Of a stretch of DNA of 64,000 bases, positions 34,547-43,419 are shown one piece after another (positions within the stretch are counted from its first letter, which is position 1; each line of letters starts with the position of its first letter). The stretch is from Sphingopyxis sp. USTB-05 (GTDB lineage: Bacteria > Pseudomonadota > Alphaproteobacteria > Sphingomonadales > Sphingomonadaceae), in the NCBI RefSeq assembly GCF_023822045.1, contig NZ_CP084712.1:3841001-3905000 (forward strand). Direction: 5' to 3'. A program made the translations under genes and the position numbers. Below the pieces are notes generated by a model that did not search any database, was not told where the DNA came from, and worked only from the letters and a program-made list of their open reading frames with translations.

Positions 34547-35712
34547 TTGCCCGGCTCCTGCAATGCTGTTGCGGGCGGCGCGTAATTGCCACGCGCGATC
34601 TGCCGCAGGACATCTGCCGTCTCGGCGGGGTATTCATAAAGGAAGTTATGGCTCGCGTCGGCTGGCGCAACGATCCGGGTCGAATTGTTCGAGTAGTCGA
34701 GATAGCGCTCGCGGGCGACGGCATAGAAGTTCTGCAACCTCTGCGCCTCGCGCTGCTCGGCATTTCGCAGCGTGGAGACATCCGACAGGCCGACCGCGTT
34801 CTGCGGCGCAAACAGGTAGAGCGGGACGTTGCCCAACTCCCCCTCGTAAAAGCCGGTCTCGTAGCCCACCGCCGCCATTCCTTGGGGGGTGAGTTCGCGA
34901 AAGATCGAATGCGCGGCCATTTGCGTGCGCGGCCGAGTCACATAAGTCTTCTGGATGGAATAGGCCTTGCCCATGGTCGCCGCGATCTTACGTTCGAGCT
35001 GGGCGTAGGCGGGCGGGGTTTCAGTCTCACCCTTCAAGGTCTGGTAGTCTAAGGCGAATAGCGAGAAGAAGCCGTTCCACCACGGATCGGAGGACAGCGA
35101 GGAGAGTTCCTCCAGCCGCGGCCCATAAAGGATCACGTCGGGCGGGGTCGCATCCATCACCACCAGTGCATGCACCTGCTCCGGACGCAGCCGCGCCATA
35201 TTGGCTGCCAGCAGGCCGCCGAAGGAATGTCCCGCCAGCATCACCGGACCCTTAACGCCAACCTTGTCGAGCGCCTCCCACATCTGCTTCGCCTGAGTAG
35301 CGGTCGAAACCGGGAATCGTGCAGGCCCGCTCCAGCCCGTCCCCGGACGGTCGATCAACACACTGCGGAATTCCGGTTTGAGCGCGTCGTGAAGAAACTT
35401 CATCGCCGTCCCGGGGGCATAGCCGCCCCCGAACAACACGATCACCGGGCCCCTGTCCTGCGCCCCCTCGGCGAGCACGTGCAGCCTCTGCCCGTCGACC
35501 TCCACGAAGCTGCCGGGCGCGGGGTAGAGCCGCTCCATTCCGGCAACGCGATAAAGGTGAACACCGCTGCCGACCGCCATCGCGGCAGCAAATAGCAGCA
35601 CGGGGGCAGCGGCCCACCTGCGGCGGGTCAGAACGAAGATGACGCCAGCCAGCACCGCCATACCCGCGGCCAGCACGAGGCCTGCCCAGTCATTGCTCAG
35701 AAACCCGTGCAT
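34543..35712 (-). CDS. Membrane-anchored alpha/beta hydrolase
   Basis: 389 residues. Two hydrophobic N-terminal segments (WAGLVLAAGMAVLAGVIFVL and PVLLFAAAMAVGSGVHLY) anchor it in the inner membrane. The alpha/beta hydrolase domain then has the oxyanion loop VIVLFGGGYAPG, the nucleophile elbow LAGHSFGGLLAA (Ser, near residue 175), an Asp in VVMDATPP and a C-terminal His in PADASHNFLYEY. It could be an esterase, amidase or peptidase. It heads the minus-strand operon with the M3 peptidase. Operator C lies 43 bp upstream. Confidence 0.85.
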   Translation of the reverse strand: MHGFLSNDWAGLVLAAGMAVLAGVIFVLTRRRWAAAPVLLFAAAMAVGSGVHLYRVAGMERLYPAPGSFVEVDGQRLHVLAEGAQDRGPVIVLFGGGYAPGTAMKFLHDALKPEFRSVLIDRPGTGWSGPARFPVSTATQAKQMWEALDKVGVKGPVMLAGHSFGGLLAANMARLRPEQVHALVVMDATPPDVILYGPRLEELSSLSSDPWWNGFFSLFALDYQTLKGETETPPAYAQLERKIAATMGKAYSIQKTYVTRPRTQMAAHSIFRELTPQGMAAVGYETGFYEGELGNVPLYLFAPQNAVGLSDVSTLRNAEQREAQRLQNFYAVARERYLDYSNNSTRIVAPADASHNFLYEYPAETADVLRQIARGNYAPPATALQEPGK

Positions 35713-35754
35713 TGCGCTTTAACCCCTCCATCTGAACGTCAAGGAGCAAGCTTA

Positions 35755-35772
35755 CGATACACATATGTATCG
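35755..35772. promoter_or_regulatory. 7-4-7 palindromic operator C
   Basis: CGATACA and TGTATCG, perfectly paired, flank CATA. It lies between the TetR gene end and the hydrolase start, so it should control the hydrolase-M3-nitroreductase operon. Confidence 0.75.
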
Positions 35773-35807
35773 CGCAACCGCTGTGTTGTGCTAAAGTTGG
35801 TTAGACG

Positions 35808-36416
35808 TCAGTCTTTGCCGAACAGAACGCGAGTGTAGTGCGGCAGCATCGCCCTGCGTTCCTCAGGACTCTCCCCGAGCTCAAGCGTGTAGTAGCCGAT
35901 CTGGTGGAAATAAGTAACTCGCGCTCTGGCTTTGGCATCGTTGGGTTCATAGTCGTCGTTCAGAAACATGTCGGTAATCGCCTCGATACGCCCAAGATCA
36001 ACGCTGCGCACTCGTGCGTGGACCGCTGGATCTATCAGCGCCCATTGCCGTATTGCGGCTTCGAGCCGGGGATCGAACTGCCGTTCTTCCATCCAAAGGT
36101 CGATCAGCCGCTGCATGCGTTCAGCCAGCGTCCCGCGTTCGGCGAGCCGGTCGAGGAAATGACGGGCGTTAGAACTTTCCCAATCGAGCAGCAGGTGATC
36201 GAGCAAATCCTGGCGGTTCTTGAACCGCCAGTAGAAGCCGCCGCGCGTGACACCGAGACGCACCGCAAGAGGATTGATCTGGACTGCGGCAACCCCGCCC
36301 TCGATCAGCATTTCGCGCGCGACGGCAATCCAGTCCTTTTCGACTGGAGTGTCCCTTTTGCTAATCGCATGCGCTTTGGCCGACATGCCTGTGGCGTGAG
36401 GCCTGCCGCGATCCAT
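35808..36416 (-). CDS. TetR family regulator, likely controller of the 7-4-7 operators
   Basis: 202 residues with a TetR HTH at about 28-70 (DWIAVAREMLIEGGVAAVQINPLAVRLGVTRGGFYWRFKNRQDLLDHLL). The C-terminal part has AIRQWALIDPAVHARVRSVDLGRI. The ATG at 36416 follows the preceding stop by one base (TGACATG), so it is co-transcribed with the secreted-protein gene, whose promoter holds operator D. It is the only regulator among the five 7-4-7 sites. That it binds them is an inference. Confidence 0.85.
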   Translation of the reverse strand: MDRGRPHATGMSAKAHAISKRDTPVEKDWIAVAREMLIEGGVAAVQINPLAVRLGVTRGGFYWRFKNRQDLLDHLLLDWESSNARHFLDRLAERGTLAERMQRLIDLWMEERQFDPRLEAAIRQWALIDPAVHARVRSVDLGRIEAITDMFLNDDYEPNDAKARARVTYFHQIGYYTLELGESPEERRAMLPHYTRVLFGKD

Positions 36417-36417
36417 G

Positions 36418-37032
36418 TCAATCCAGCGCTTCGATAATCGCCTTTTCGCGCTGCATAATTTCGGCGACTTCCTGATTATGAAACGCGACGTCCGCCTGCA
36501 TTTTCTGACGGATGTACTCAGGTGTCAGCTCGCCACCTTCGGGTTTCTTCACAGGCCATCGGGTCTGAATGATGGTCTGGTAAATCGAAGCATCCGCGCC
36601 ATCGGGGCGCACCTGATGGAACACATAGGCCGGCACGGGATTTTCGAGCACGATCATCAGAGTCAGCAACCGCGCTTCCTCGTCGATACCGCTGACCATG
36701 ATTGTCACCTTGGGACGACTTGTGTCGCCTTCCCGAACACCCCGGACAGCGCCCAGCCATACCGTGGGATCGTCGGTGACCGGTGAGACGGCAAAGCCCT
36801 GCTGGCGCAGCCTTTCGCCGTCGACATAGAGCCGCTTGAGGTGTTGCCACACGACGTCCGCCGACTTCTCGACGCGCATTTCATAATGATCGGCGAAAGG
36901 GGCGAGAACGGTCTCGATATCGTGAGCGACGGGAGCTGCTGCAGCCTTGCCTTCCGCCAGTGCAGGCCATGCGGTAGCCAGCATCGCTGCAGGAACGAGG
37001 CAAAGCCCCATCACAACTTTGCGTAGTGTCAT
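36418..37032 (-). CDS. Exported protein of unknown function (SRPBCC-like)
   Basis: 204 residues. A signal peptide (MTLRKVVMGLCLVPAAMLATAWPALA) is followed by a domain that begins HYEMRVEKSADVVWQHLKRLYVDGERLR and contains strands such as KVTIMVSGIDEEARLLTLMIVLENPVPAYVFHQV. The pattern suggests a START/SRPBCC-like ligand-binding fold, though this is tentative. GGGAGA sits 8 bases before ATG 37032, and operator D lies 57 bp upstream. It is translated directly before the TetR gene. A periplasmic binding role for the cluster substrate is possible. Confidence 0.6.
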   Translation of the reverse strand: MTLRKVVMGLCLVPAAMLATAWPALAEGKAAAAPVAHDIETVLAPFADHYEMRVEKSADVVWQHLKRLYVDGERLRQQGFAVSPVTDDPTVWLGAVRGVREGDTSRPKVTIMVSGIDEEARLLTLMIVLENPVPAYVFHQVRPDGADASIYQTIIQTRWPVKKPEGGELTPEYIRQKMQADVAFHNQEVAEIMQREKAIIEALD

Positions 37033-37088
37033 CGGCAGGTCTCCCCAAGGGGGCGCTAAAAAAACATTGCTCAAGCGCCTGCACACAT

Positions 37089-37106
37089 GAATACAGATAT
37101 GTATCG
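37089..37106. promoter_or_regulatory. 7-4-7 palindromic operator D
   Basis: GAATACA and TGTATCG flank GATA. It is in the divergent promoter region between the secreted-protein/TetR operon and the NSS transporter, giving a route to autoregulation. Confidence 0.7.
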
Positions 37107-37141
37107 TCCGGTCAATGCGACGTTGGGGGGGGGAAGTGGGA

Positions 37142-38509
37142 ATGAACGGTGCGCAAAGCAAGGGAGGGCGACGCTGGTCATCGCGGCTGATGTTTGTCAT
37201 CGCGGTGATCGGCTTCGCTGTCGGCCTCGGTAACTTGTGGCGCTTTCCCTATCTGGCAGGGCAGAACGGCGGCGGAGCCTTCATCCTGCTCTATGTCGGC
37301 GCGGTGTTCGTCATCGGCCTGCCGCTAGTGATCGCCGAACTGGCCATCGGACGCACGGGCGGGGCCGATCCGGCCCGGGCGTGGCGGCAGGTCGCCGCCA
37401 ACGAGGGCCGCTCGCCGCTGTGGGGCGCGATCGGCTATCTCGGGGTTGGCTCGAGTTTCCTTGTCGTATCGTTTTATTGCGTCATCGGCGGGTGGACGCT
37501 CGCCTTCGCCTGGAACGGGGTGAGCACGCTGACCGGCATCGGAGGAACGCTGGACTTCGCGGCCCTGCTTGCCGATCCATGGGCGCTGACGGCGTGGCAG
37601 ACCGCCTTTATCGTGATCAATCTCCTGATCATCAGGCTTGGTCTTCAGAACGGCCTCGAACGGGCGATGGCGGTGATGATGCCAATGCTGGCGTTGACCC
37701 TGTTCGGCATGCTCGCCATCGCGGTCTTCCAGCCCGGGTTCGTCCCGGCCCTCGAGTTCCTATTCGCCGTCAACCCCGACCACGTCACCTGGGACAGCGC
37801 CATCAAGGCGGTGGGTCATGCCTTCTTCTCGGTCGGCGTGGCCGCCGCAGTGTTGGTGACCTATGGCGGCTATCTCGGCCCGCAGGACAGGATCGGGCGA
37901 CTAGCCGCGATCATCGTGTTTGCCCAGACCGTCGTGGCTCTGCTGGCCGGGCTGGTGATCTTTCCCTTCGTCTTTTCGGTGGGCCTCGATCCGACCGAGG
38001 GGCCAACCCTGCTGTTCGTGACCATGCAGACTGTCTTCGCCACCCTGCCCGGCGGCAAATGGCTGGCAGCGGTGTTCTTCATTCTGGTGGTGATGGCCGC
38101 CGTCACCTCGAGCGTTGCGCTGTTCGAGATGCTGGCAGCAATCGGCGAGGCACGGGGCATTGCCCGCGGACCGCTGCTCGGCGGCGCGGGGGCCGCGCTG
38201 TGGGCGATCGGGATCGGCACGGTGGTCTCGTTCAATCTCGCGGCCGACTGGCGCCCGCTGGCCGGCATGCCGCTGTTCGCCGAGGCCAATTTCTTCGGCG
38301 TGCTGGACATCCTGACCTCCGCAATCGCCATGCCGCTCGGAGGCCTGCTGACCGCGATCTTCGCCGGATGGTTCGTGCCCCGCGAAAGCTGGGCGAGGAT
38401 GCTCGGTTGGCCGGTCGACGGCCACGTGCTGACAGGCTGGCTGATGCTGCTACGCATCCCGGTGCCCCTGATCCTTATCGCAGCCCTCGCCGCAGGGCTG
38501 ATGTCGTGA
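37142..38509 (+). CDS. Sodium-dependent amino-acid symporter, NSS (SNF) family
   Basis: About 455 residues with 11-12 membrane segments. The N-terminal signature WSSRLMFVIAVIGFAVGLGNLWRFPYLAGQNGGGAFIL is the LeuT/NSS TM1-TM2 sodium- and substrate-binding stretch. The unwound TM6 region appears as GHAFFSVGVAAAVLVTYGGYL. Such carriers import amino acids with Na+. Directly before the sarcosine-oxidase operon, it probably imports the N-methylated or related amino acid released by the exported peptidases. The start at 42 bases after operator D is preferred over ATG 37115. Confidence 0.92.
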   Translation: MNGAQSKGGRRWSSRLMFVIAVIGFAVGLGNLWRFPYLAGQNGGGAFILLYVGAVFVIGLPLVIAELAIGRTGGADPARAWRQVAANEGRSPLWGAIGYLGVGSSFLVVSFYCVIGGWTLAFAWNGVSTLTGIGGTLDFAALLADPWALTAWQTAFIVINLLIIRLGLQNGLERAMAVMMPMLALTLFGMLAIAVFQPGFVPALEFLFAVNPDHVTWDSAIKAVGHAFFSVGVAAAVLVTYGGYLGPQDRIGRLAAIIVFAQTVVALLAGLVIFPFVFSVGLDPTEGPTLLFVTMQTVFATLPGGKWLAAVFFILVVMAAVTSSVALFEMLAAIGEARGIARGPLLGGAGAALWAIGIGTVVSFNLAADWRPLAGMPLFAEANFFGVLDILTSAIAMPLGGLLTAIFAGWFVPRESWARMLGWPVDGHVLTGWLMLLRIPVPLILIAALAAGLMS

Positions 38510-38529
38510 CGGGCAGCAAGGTGGTTGCC

Positions 38530-38547
38530 CAATACACTAGTGTATTG
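38530..38547. promoter_or_regulatory. 7-4-7 palindromic operator E
   Basis: CAATACA and TGTATTG flank CTAG; all 18 bases are a perfect palindrome. It lies 13 bases upstream of the soxB start, in the short gap after the transporter gene. Confidence 0.75.
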
Positions 38548-38560
38548 TAACGAAAGACAG

Positions 38561-39814
38561 ATGCGACCAAAGACGCCCTTCAACGCGTGGTCCCTGATCC
38601 GGGGAGGCTTTTCGCGGCAGCAGGTCTGGCAACCGCAGTGGCGCAAGGCCGAGCCCAAACGGAGCTACGACGTCGTCATCATTGGCGGCGGAGGCCACGG
38701 GCTGGCAACAGCATATTACCTCGCCGCGCGCCACGGCCTGCGCAATGTCGCAGTGCTGGAGAAGGGCTGGATTGGCGGCGGCAACACGGGCCGCAACACA
38801 ACCGTCATCCGCTCGAACTACTTCTATCCCGAGAGCGCTGCCTTCTACGATTACGCCTTGTCGCAGTACGAGCAGCTTTCGCGCGAGCTTGATTACAACA
38901 TCATGTTCTCTCGCCGGGGGATGTGGGTTCTGGCCCATGACCCGCACCAGCGCGACCGGATGCGCCATTCGGCGAACGCGATGCGGCTGAACGGGGTCGA
39001 TTCCGAGTTCCACGACGCCGAGAGCGTCTATGCCGCCATCTCTGGACTCAACCCCGATCCGCGCCACAGGATCTGGGGCGGGCTGCTGCAACCGCGCGGC
39101 GGCACCGCGCGCCACGACGCGGTGGCCTGGGCCTATGCGCGGGCGGCCAATGCGCATGGCATCGACATCATCGAGCAATGCGAGGTGAACGGCTTCGATC
39201 TGGTCCGCGGACGCGTCACAGGGGTGAAGACCAGCCGCGGCATGATCGGATGCGGCAAGATCGGCGTCGCGGTCGCCGGACATTCGAGCGAGATCGCAAG
39301 GCTCGCGGGGCTGACCCTGCCGATCCAGTCCTATGCCTTGCAGGCCTTTGTCACCGAACCGGTCAAACCCTGCCTCGATACCGTCGTGATGTCTCCGGCG
39401 ACAGGCGCCTATGTCTCGCAGACCGACAAGGGCGAGCTGGTGCTGGGCGCGGGGCTCGATCTCTATCTGTCCTATGCCCAGCGCGGCAATCTGCCGTGGA
39501 TGGAGCGCGCGGCGCAGGGTCTGGTCGATCTGTTCCCGCAGTTTTCGCGGCTGAGGTTCCTGCGCCAATGGGCCGGCATCTGCGACGTGACCCGCGATTC
39601 CTCGCCGATCATCGACGAGAGCGCGGTCTCGGGGCTCCATTTCAGCTGCGGCTGGGGCACCGGCGGCTTCAAGGCGATCCCGGCGGGCGGCGTGTGCCTT
39701 GCACATCACCTGGCCGCAGGAGAGCAGCATCCGCTCGCCGCCTTCGCCAGCTTTGAACGCTTTGTTACCGGCCGCCTCGTTGACGAGGCCGGCGCTGCGG
39801 GGATTGCTCACTGA
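38561..39814 (+). CDS. soxB: Heterotetrameric sarcosine oxidase beta subunit
   Basis: 417 residues. The FAD-binding start SYDVVIIGGGGHGLATAYYLAARHG (near residue 36) is followed by GWIGGGNTGRNTTVIRSNYF. GGTARHDAVAWAYARAANAHG is the SoxB stretch that includes the histidine region. The end holds ISCGWGTGGFKAIPAGG-like LHFSCGWGTGGFKAIPAG. The subunit oxidises the N-methyl group of sarcosine or related secondary amines. ATG 38561 has GAAAG upstream; the ATG at 38525 lies before operator E and is unlikely. First gene of soxBDAG. Confidence 0.92.
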   Translation: MRPKTPFNAWSLIRGGFSRQQVWQPQWRKAEPKRSYDVVIIGGGGHGLATAYYLAARHGLRNVAVLEKGWIGGGNTGRNTTVIRSNYFYPESAAFYDYALSQYEQLSRELDYNIMFSRRGMWVLAHDPHQRDRMRHSANAMRLNGVDSEFHDAESVYAAISGLNPDPRHRIWGGLLQPRGGTARHDAVAWAYARAANAHGIDIIEQCEVNGFDLVRGRVTGVKTSRGMIGCGKIGVAVAGHSSEIARLAGLTLPIQSYALQAFVTEPVKPCLDTVVMSPATGAYVSQTDKGELVLGAGLDLYLSYAQRGNLPWMERAAQGLVDLFPQFSRLRFLRQWAGICDVTRDSSPIIDESAVSGLHFSCGWGTGGFKAIPAGGVCLAHHLAAGEQHPLAAFASFERFVTGRLVDEAGAAGIAH

Positions 39815-40089
39815 TGCTGCGGATAGCCTGCCCCTTCTGCGGCCCGCGCCCGGAAAGCGAGTTCCACTGTGCCGGCGATGCCAGCCGCCGCCGCCCGCCC
39901 GCCGACGCGAGCGATGCCGAGTGGACGGACTACCTCTATTGGCGCGCGAACCCCAAGGGGCTGCACCGCGAACGCTGGCTCCATGCGCTGGGCTGCGGGC
40001 AGTGGTTCATCGCCGAGCGCGACACGGTAAGCCATGACATCAGCCGCAGCGAGCCGCTATTCGCCCTCGGCGGCGGAGACGCGACATGA
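39814..40089 (+). CDS. soxD: Heterotetrameric sarcosine oxidase delta subunit
   Basis: 91 residues, the usual SoxD length. It starts MLRIACPFCGPRPESEFHC (zinc cysteines) and continues EWTDYLYWRANPKGLHRERWLHALGCGQWF and RDTVSHDI. The fourth Cys is in the GCG. SoxD is a small zinc-binding structural subunit. The start overlaps the soxB stop by one base, and the end overlaps soxA by four. Confidence 0.93.
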   Translation: MLRIACPFCGPRPESEFHCAGDASRRRPPADASDAEWTDYLYWRANPKGLHRERWLHALGCGQWFIAERDTVSHDISRSEPLFALGGGDAT

Positions 40090-42926
40090 CAGCCTGGCGT
40101 CTCCCCGAAGGCGGCGCCCTTATCGACCGCGACAGTCCGCTGCGCTGGCGCTGGACCGGACGGGGGCTTGGCGGTTTTGCCGGTGACACGATTGCCTCGG
40201 CGCTGCTCGCCAACGACGAGGTTCTCGCCGCGCGCAGCTTTAAATATCACCGCCCGCGCGGGCTGATCGGCGCAGGTCTGGACGAGCCCAATGTGCTGGT
40301 GCAGCTGGGCCGCGGCGCACGTACGGTGCCCAACCTCAAGGCGACCGCCGTTGCGATCGAAGACGGCCTGGAAGCGGCGCCAGTCAATTGCTGGCCCTCG
40401 CCCGGGTTCGACCTGTTGGGCATCAACGCGCTGATCAGGCCCTTCATCCCGGCCGCGTTCTATTACAAGACCTTCAAATGGCCCGACTGGCACCTTTTCG
40501 AGCCGCTGATCCGGCGCGCGGCGGGCCTGGGCAAGGCCCCTGCCATCGCCGATCCCGACCGCTACGAACACGCCTTCGTCAACTGCGATGCTCTGGTGAT
40601 CGGCGGCGGACGGTCGGGCCTTGCAGAGGCCCTCGCCCTCGCGCAGCGCGGCCTTGATGTTGTGATCGCCGAACACGAACCGTTCTGGGGCGGGCATCGC
40701 CGGGGCGCGAGCGCGCAGAACGACGCAGAGCTTGCGCAGCTGGTGGCAAGCCTTTCCGCGTTCGGCAATGTACGGATGTGGCCGCACACGCTGGTCTTCG
40801 GGGCGTATGACCACAATGCCTTCGGCCTGCGCCAGATGATCCTGGACCCGCAGGACGATGCCCCCCGGGAACGGCTGATCCACCTGCGCTGCAAGCAATG
40901 CGTTCTGGCAAGCGGAGCAATCGAGCGCCCGCTCCTGTTCGCCAATAACGACCTGCCGGGCATCATGCTGGCTTCGGCGGGCCTTGCCTTTCTGCACCGT
41001 CAGGCTGTCGTTCCGGGTCGCCGGATCGGGTTTGCCGTCAACAACGATGCCGGCTGGGAGGCGGCCCGGGCCTATCTGCACCGGGGTGTGCGCCCCGCCT
41101 TTGTCGTCGACAGCAGGCCGAACCCGCAGGGCCCGGCAGTGGAGACGCTGTGCCTTGCCGGGGTGCCGGTCCTCGGCGCAGCCCGAATCGAAGGCGCGGC
41201 CGGTCGCAGACGATTGCGCGGTGTGCGTGTATCGGGGCAGTTCGGCAGCCGGAACCTTGCGTGCGATGCCTTGCTGGTTGCGGGCGGTTTCAACCCGGCT
41301 GTCAGTCTCCATTCCCAGGCATCGGGCCGGCTTGCATGGCGCGAGGATCTGGCGAGCTTCGTCCCACGCGAGCATCTCGCCGGATGGCGGGTCCTCGGGC
41401 GCGCTGCGGGCAAGGGCCTGCCGCCCGTGCCCCCCATCGCCATTCCCGATCCCAATGCCGGACCGAGCGGTAGCGTATGGGTCGATTACCAAAACGATGT
41501 CACGGTTCGCGACGTCGCTCTGGCGGCGCGCGAATCCTACACCTCAGTCGAGCATCTCAAGCGCTACACCACGATGGGCATGGCGACCGATCAGGGCAAG
41601 ACCTCGACAGTCAATGGCCTTGCAGTCGTGGGCCACCTGACCGGCCGTGCGCCCGCAGAAGTCGGCACGACCCGCTTCCGCCCGCCCTATGATCCCGTCA
41701 CCGTCGGCGCTTTTGCAGGCGACGCACGCGGGGCGCTTCTCGACATGGTCCAGCGCCTGCCTGCCCACGAGCGGCACCTGTCGCTCGGCGCGCAGATGAT
41801 GGAATATGGCTCGCACCTGCGGCCAGCAGCCTATCCTGCACCGGGCGAGATGCTCGATGCGGCCATCACGCGCGAGGTTCAGGCGGTGCGCGAGGCGGTC
41901 GGCCTGTTCGACGCCTCCCCGCTCGGCAAGATCGAGGTCCACGGACCCGATGCGGCACAGTTCATGGACCTCGTCTGCGTCGCCGCAATGGCAAGCCTCG
42001 CGCCCGGACGCTGCCGCTACACCTTGTTCGCCGCCGAGACGGGTATCCTGATCGACGACGGCGTCTGCGTGCGCCGTGGGGACGGCAGCTTCATCCTCGG
42101 CACCAGCAGCGGCGGGCGTCAGCGCATGCTGGCGCAGCTGGAGGAATATCTCCAGTGCGAATGGCCGCAGCTCAAGGTCGCCATGATCGACGTCACCGAC
42201 CAATGGGCAGTGCTCACGTTGGCCGGCCCGCGGGCGCGCAGCGTGCTCGAGAGCAGCGGAATCGCGGTCGATCTTTCGCCCGATTCTCTACCGCATCTCG
42301 GCTATGCTGAGGGCAGTTTCGAGGGCAGGCCGATCAGGCTCTCTCGCGTGTCCTATACCGGCGAGCTCAGTTTCGAGGTTTCCTGCCCGGCGGATCTGGC
42401 GGATGATATGGCGGGCCAGATACTGACCGTTGGGGCTGGACACGATATCATCCCCTTCGGGATCGAGGCGCTCGACGTGATGCGCATCGAGAAGGGCTTT
42501 CTGCATGTCGGCAACGAGACCGATGGCACGACAATGCCGCAGGACGTCCGCTTCGGCGCGGCGCTGGCCCGCAAGGCTTCGGACTTCATCGGACGGCGCG
42601 GTGCATTGATGCCGGTCGGCAGAGACCCGGGCCGCAAGCAGCTTGTCGGGCTTGCAAGCCTAGATGGATCGCACCTCCCCGTCGGCGCGCATTTGCGCGC
42701 GGCAAGCGGGATGGGATCGGACGGGTGGGTCACCTCATCGGTCATCTCGCCGACACTCGGCTGCCCGCATGCCCTCGCCATGATCGCTGATGGCGGGGCC
42801 CGGATCGGCGAGGTCATTGCGCTATGGGATCTCGGTCCGGACAATCGTGGGCGCACCTATCGGGCGCGCATTGTCGACCCATGCGCCTTCGACCCGGACG
42901 GCGGGAGGATGCGCGATGCAGCTTGA
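40086..42926 (+). CDS. soxA: Heterotetrameric sarcosine oxidase alpha subunit
   Basis: 946 residues. The N-terminal Fer2_4-like domain (LARSFKYHRPRGLIGAG-type segment, residues about 45-65) is followed by the NAD/FAD-binding domain (CDALVIGGGRSGLAEALALAQRGLDVVIAE, near 180) and a folate-binding GcvT domain in the last 350 residues (VREAVGLFDASPLGKIEVHG...RVSYTGELSFEV). The GcvT part passes the released methyl carbon to tetrahydrofolate. Length and order match the family. It overlaps soxD and soxG, so expression is tightly coupled. Confidence 0.94.
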   Translation: MTAWRLPEGGALIDRDSPLRWRWTGRGLGGFAGDTIASALLANDEVLAARSFKYHRPRGLIGAGLDEPNVLVQLGRGARTVPNLKATAVAIEDGLEAAPVNCWPSPGFDLLGINALIRPFIPAAFYYKTFKWPDWHLFEPLIRRAAGLGKAPAIADPDRYEHAFVNCDALVIGGGRSGLAEALALAQRGLDVVIAEHEPFWGGHRRGASAQNDAELAQLVASLSAFGNVRMWPHTLVFGAYDHNAFGLRQMILDPQDDAPRERLIHLRCKQCVLASGAIERPLLFANNDLPGIMLASAGLAFLHRQAVVPGRRIGFAVNNDAGWEAARAYLHRGVRPAFVVDSRPNPQGPAVETLCLAGVPVLGAARIEGAAGRRRLRGVRVSGQFGSRNLACDALLVAGGFNPAVSLHSQASGRLAWREDLASFVPREHLAGWRVLGRAAGKGLPPVPPIAIPDPNAGPSGSVWVDYQNDVTVRDVALAARESYTSVEHLKRYTTMGMATDQGKTSTVNGLAVVGHLTGRAPAEVGTTRFRPPYDPVTVGAFAGDARGALLDMVQRLPAHERHLSLGAQMMEYGSHLRPAAYPAPGEMLDAAITREVQAVREAVGLFDASPLGKIEVHGPDAAQFMDLVCVAAMASLAPGRCRYTLFAAETGILIDDGVCVRRGDGSFILGTSSGGRQRMLAQLEEYLQCEWPQLKVAMIDVTDQWAVLTLAGPRARSVLESSGIAVDLSPDSLPHLGYAEGSFEGRPIRLSRVSYTGELSFEVSCPADLADDMAGQILTVGAGHDIIPFGIEALDVMRIEKGFLHVGNETDGTTMPQDVRFGAALARKASDFIGRRGALMPVGRDPGRKQLVGLASLDGSHLPVGAHLRAASGMGSDGWVTSSVISPTLGCPHALAMIADGGARIGEVIALWDLGPDNRGRTYRARIVDPCAFDPDGGRMRDAA

Positions 42927-43419
42927 TCCGGCGATGTACGAGAGGCTTGCCGAAGGCGATCTCGCCCTCGCGCGCTATGCCAGCTGGCGGCGCGGCGGCG
43001 GGATGGTTGCGGCTGTCGAGGGAATCGCGCAGGCAGCGTCTTTCGGCGAACTTCAGCCGGTGGGCGATGGACATGCCGCCGCCGTCGCACCCGATCGATG
43101 GGTGTGGATCGCGACCGGCGTCAGCGCCGCACCCGCCGCCGCACCCGATTGCATCGCCGCCGATGTTTCGGCCGCAGTCGTCGGCTACCGCATCGGTCGC
43201 TCGCGGCTTGACGCGCTGCTGCGCCGGCACGCGCCTGCCGCGATGGACGCAAACCTCCTCGCCCCGGGCTTCCGCAGGGTGGGGTTCGCGACATGGACCG
43301 TCGAGCTGGCGATCCTTCCCGACCGCCCGGCCCTGGTGATCGTGCCGCGCGGTCACTCCCCCAATTTCGAGGCCCTCGCAGGGCACAGCAACGCAGACAA
43401 CAAGGATGTCATGGCATGA
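42916..43419 (+). CDS. soxG: Heterotetrameric sarcosine oxidase gamma subunit
   Basis: 167 residues, weakly conserved as usual for SoxG. Position after soxA, the overlap of 11 bases and GGGAGG before ATG 42916 support it. The C-terminal half (RIGRSRLDALLRRHAPAAMDANLLAPGFRRVGFATWTVELAILPDRPALVIVPRGHSPNFEAL) shows the small GcvT-like fold of the family, including WTVEL. It completes the alpha-beta-gamma-delta tetramer. Confidence 0.8.
   Translation: MQLDPAMYERLAEGDLALARYASWRRGGGMVAAVEGIAQAASFGELQPVGDGHAAAVAPDRWVWIATGVSAAPAAAPDCIAADVSAAVVGYRIGRSRLDALLRRHAPAAMDANLLAPGFRRVGFATWTVELAILPDRPALVIVPRGHSPNFEALAGHSNADNKDVMA

Noticed and set aside
37237..41492. Very long ORFs in other frames (437 codons at 37237-38550 plus, 424 at 38537-39811 minus, 518 at 39936-41492 minus)
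   Set aside because: They overlap clearly recognisable transporter, soxB and soxA genes, have Arg/Gly/Pro-rich composition typical of GC-rich shadow frames, and show no domain.
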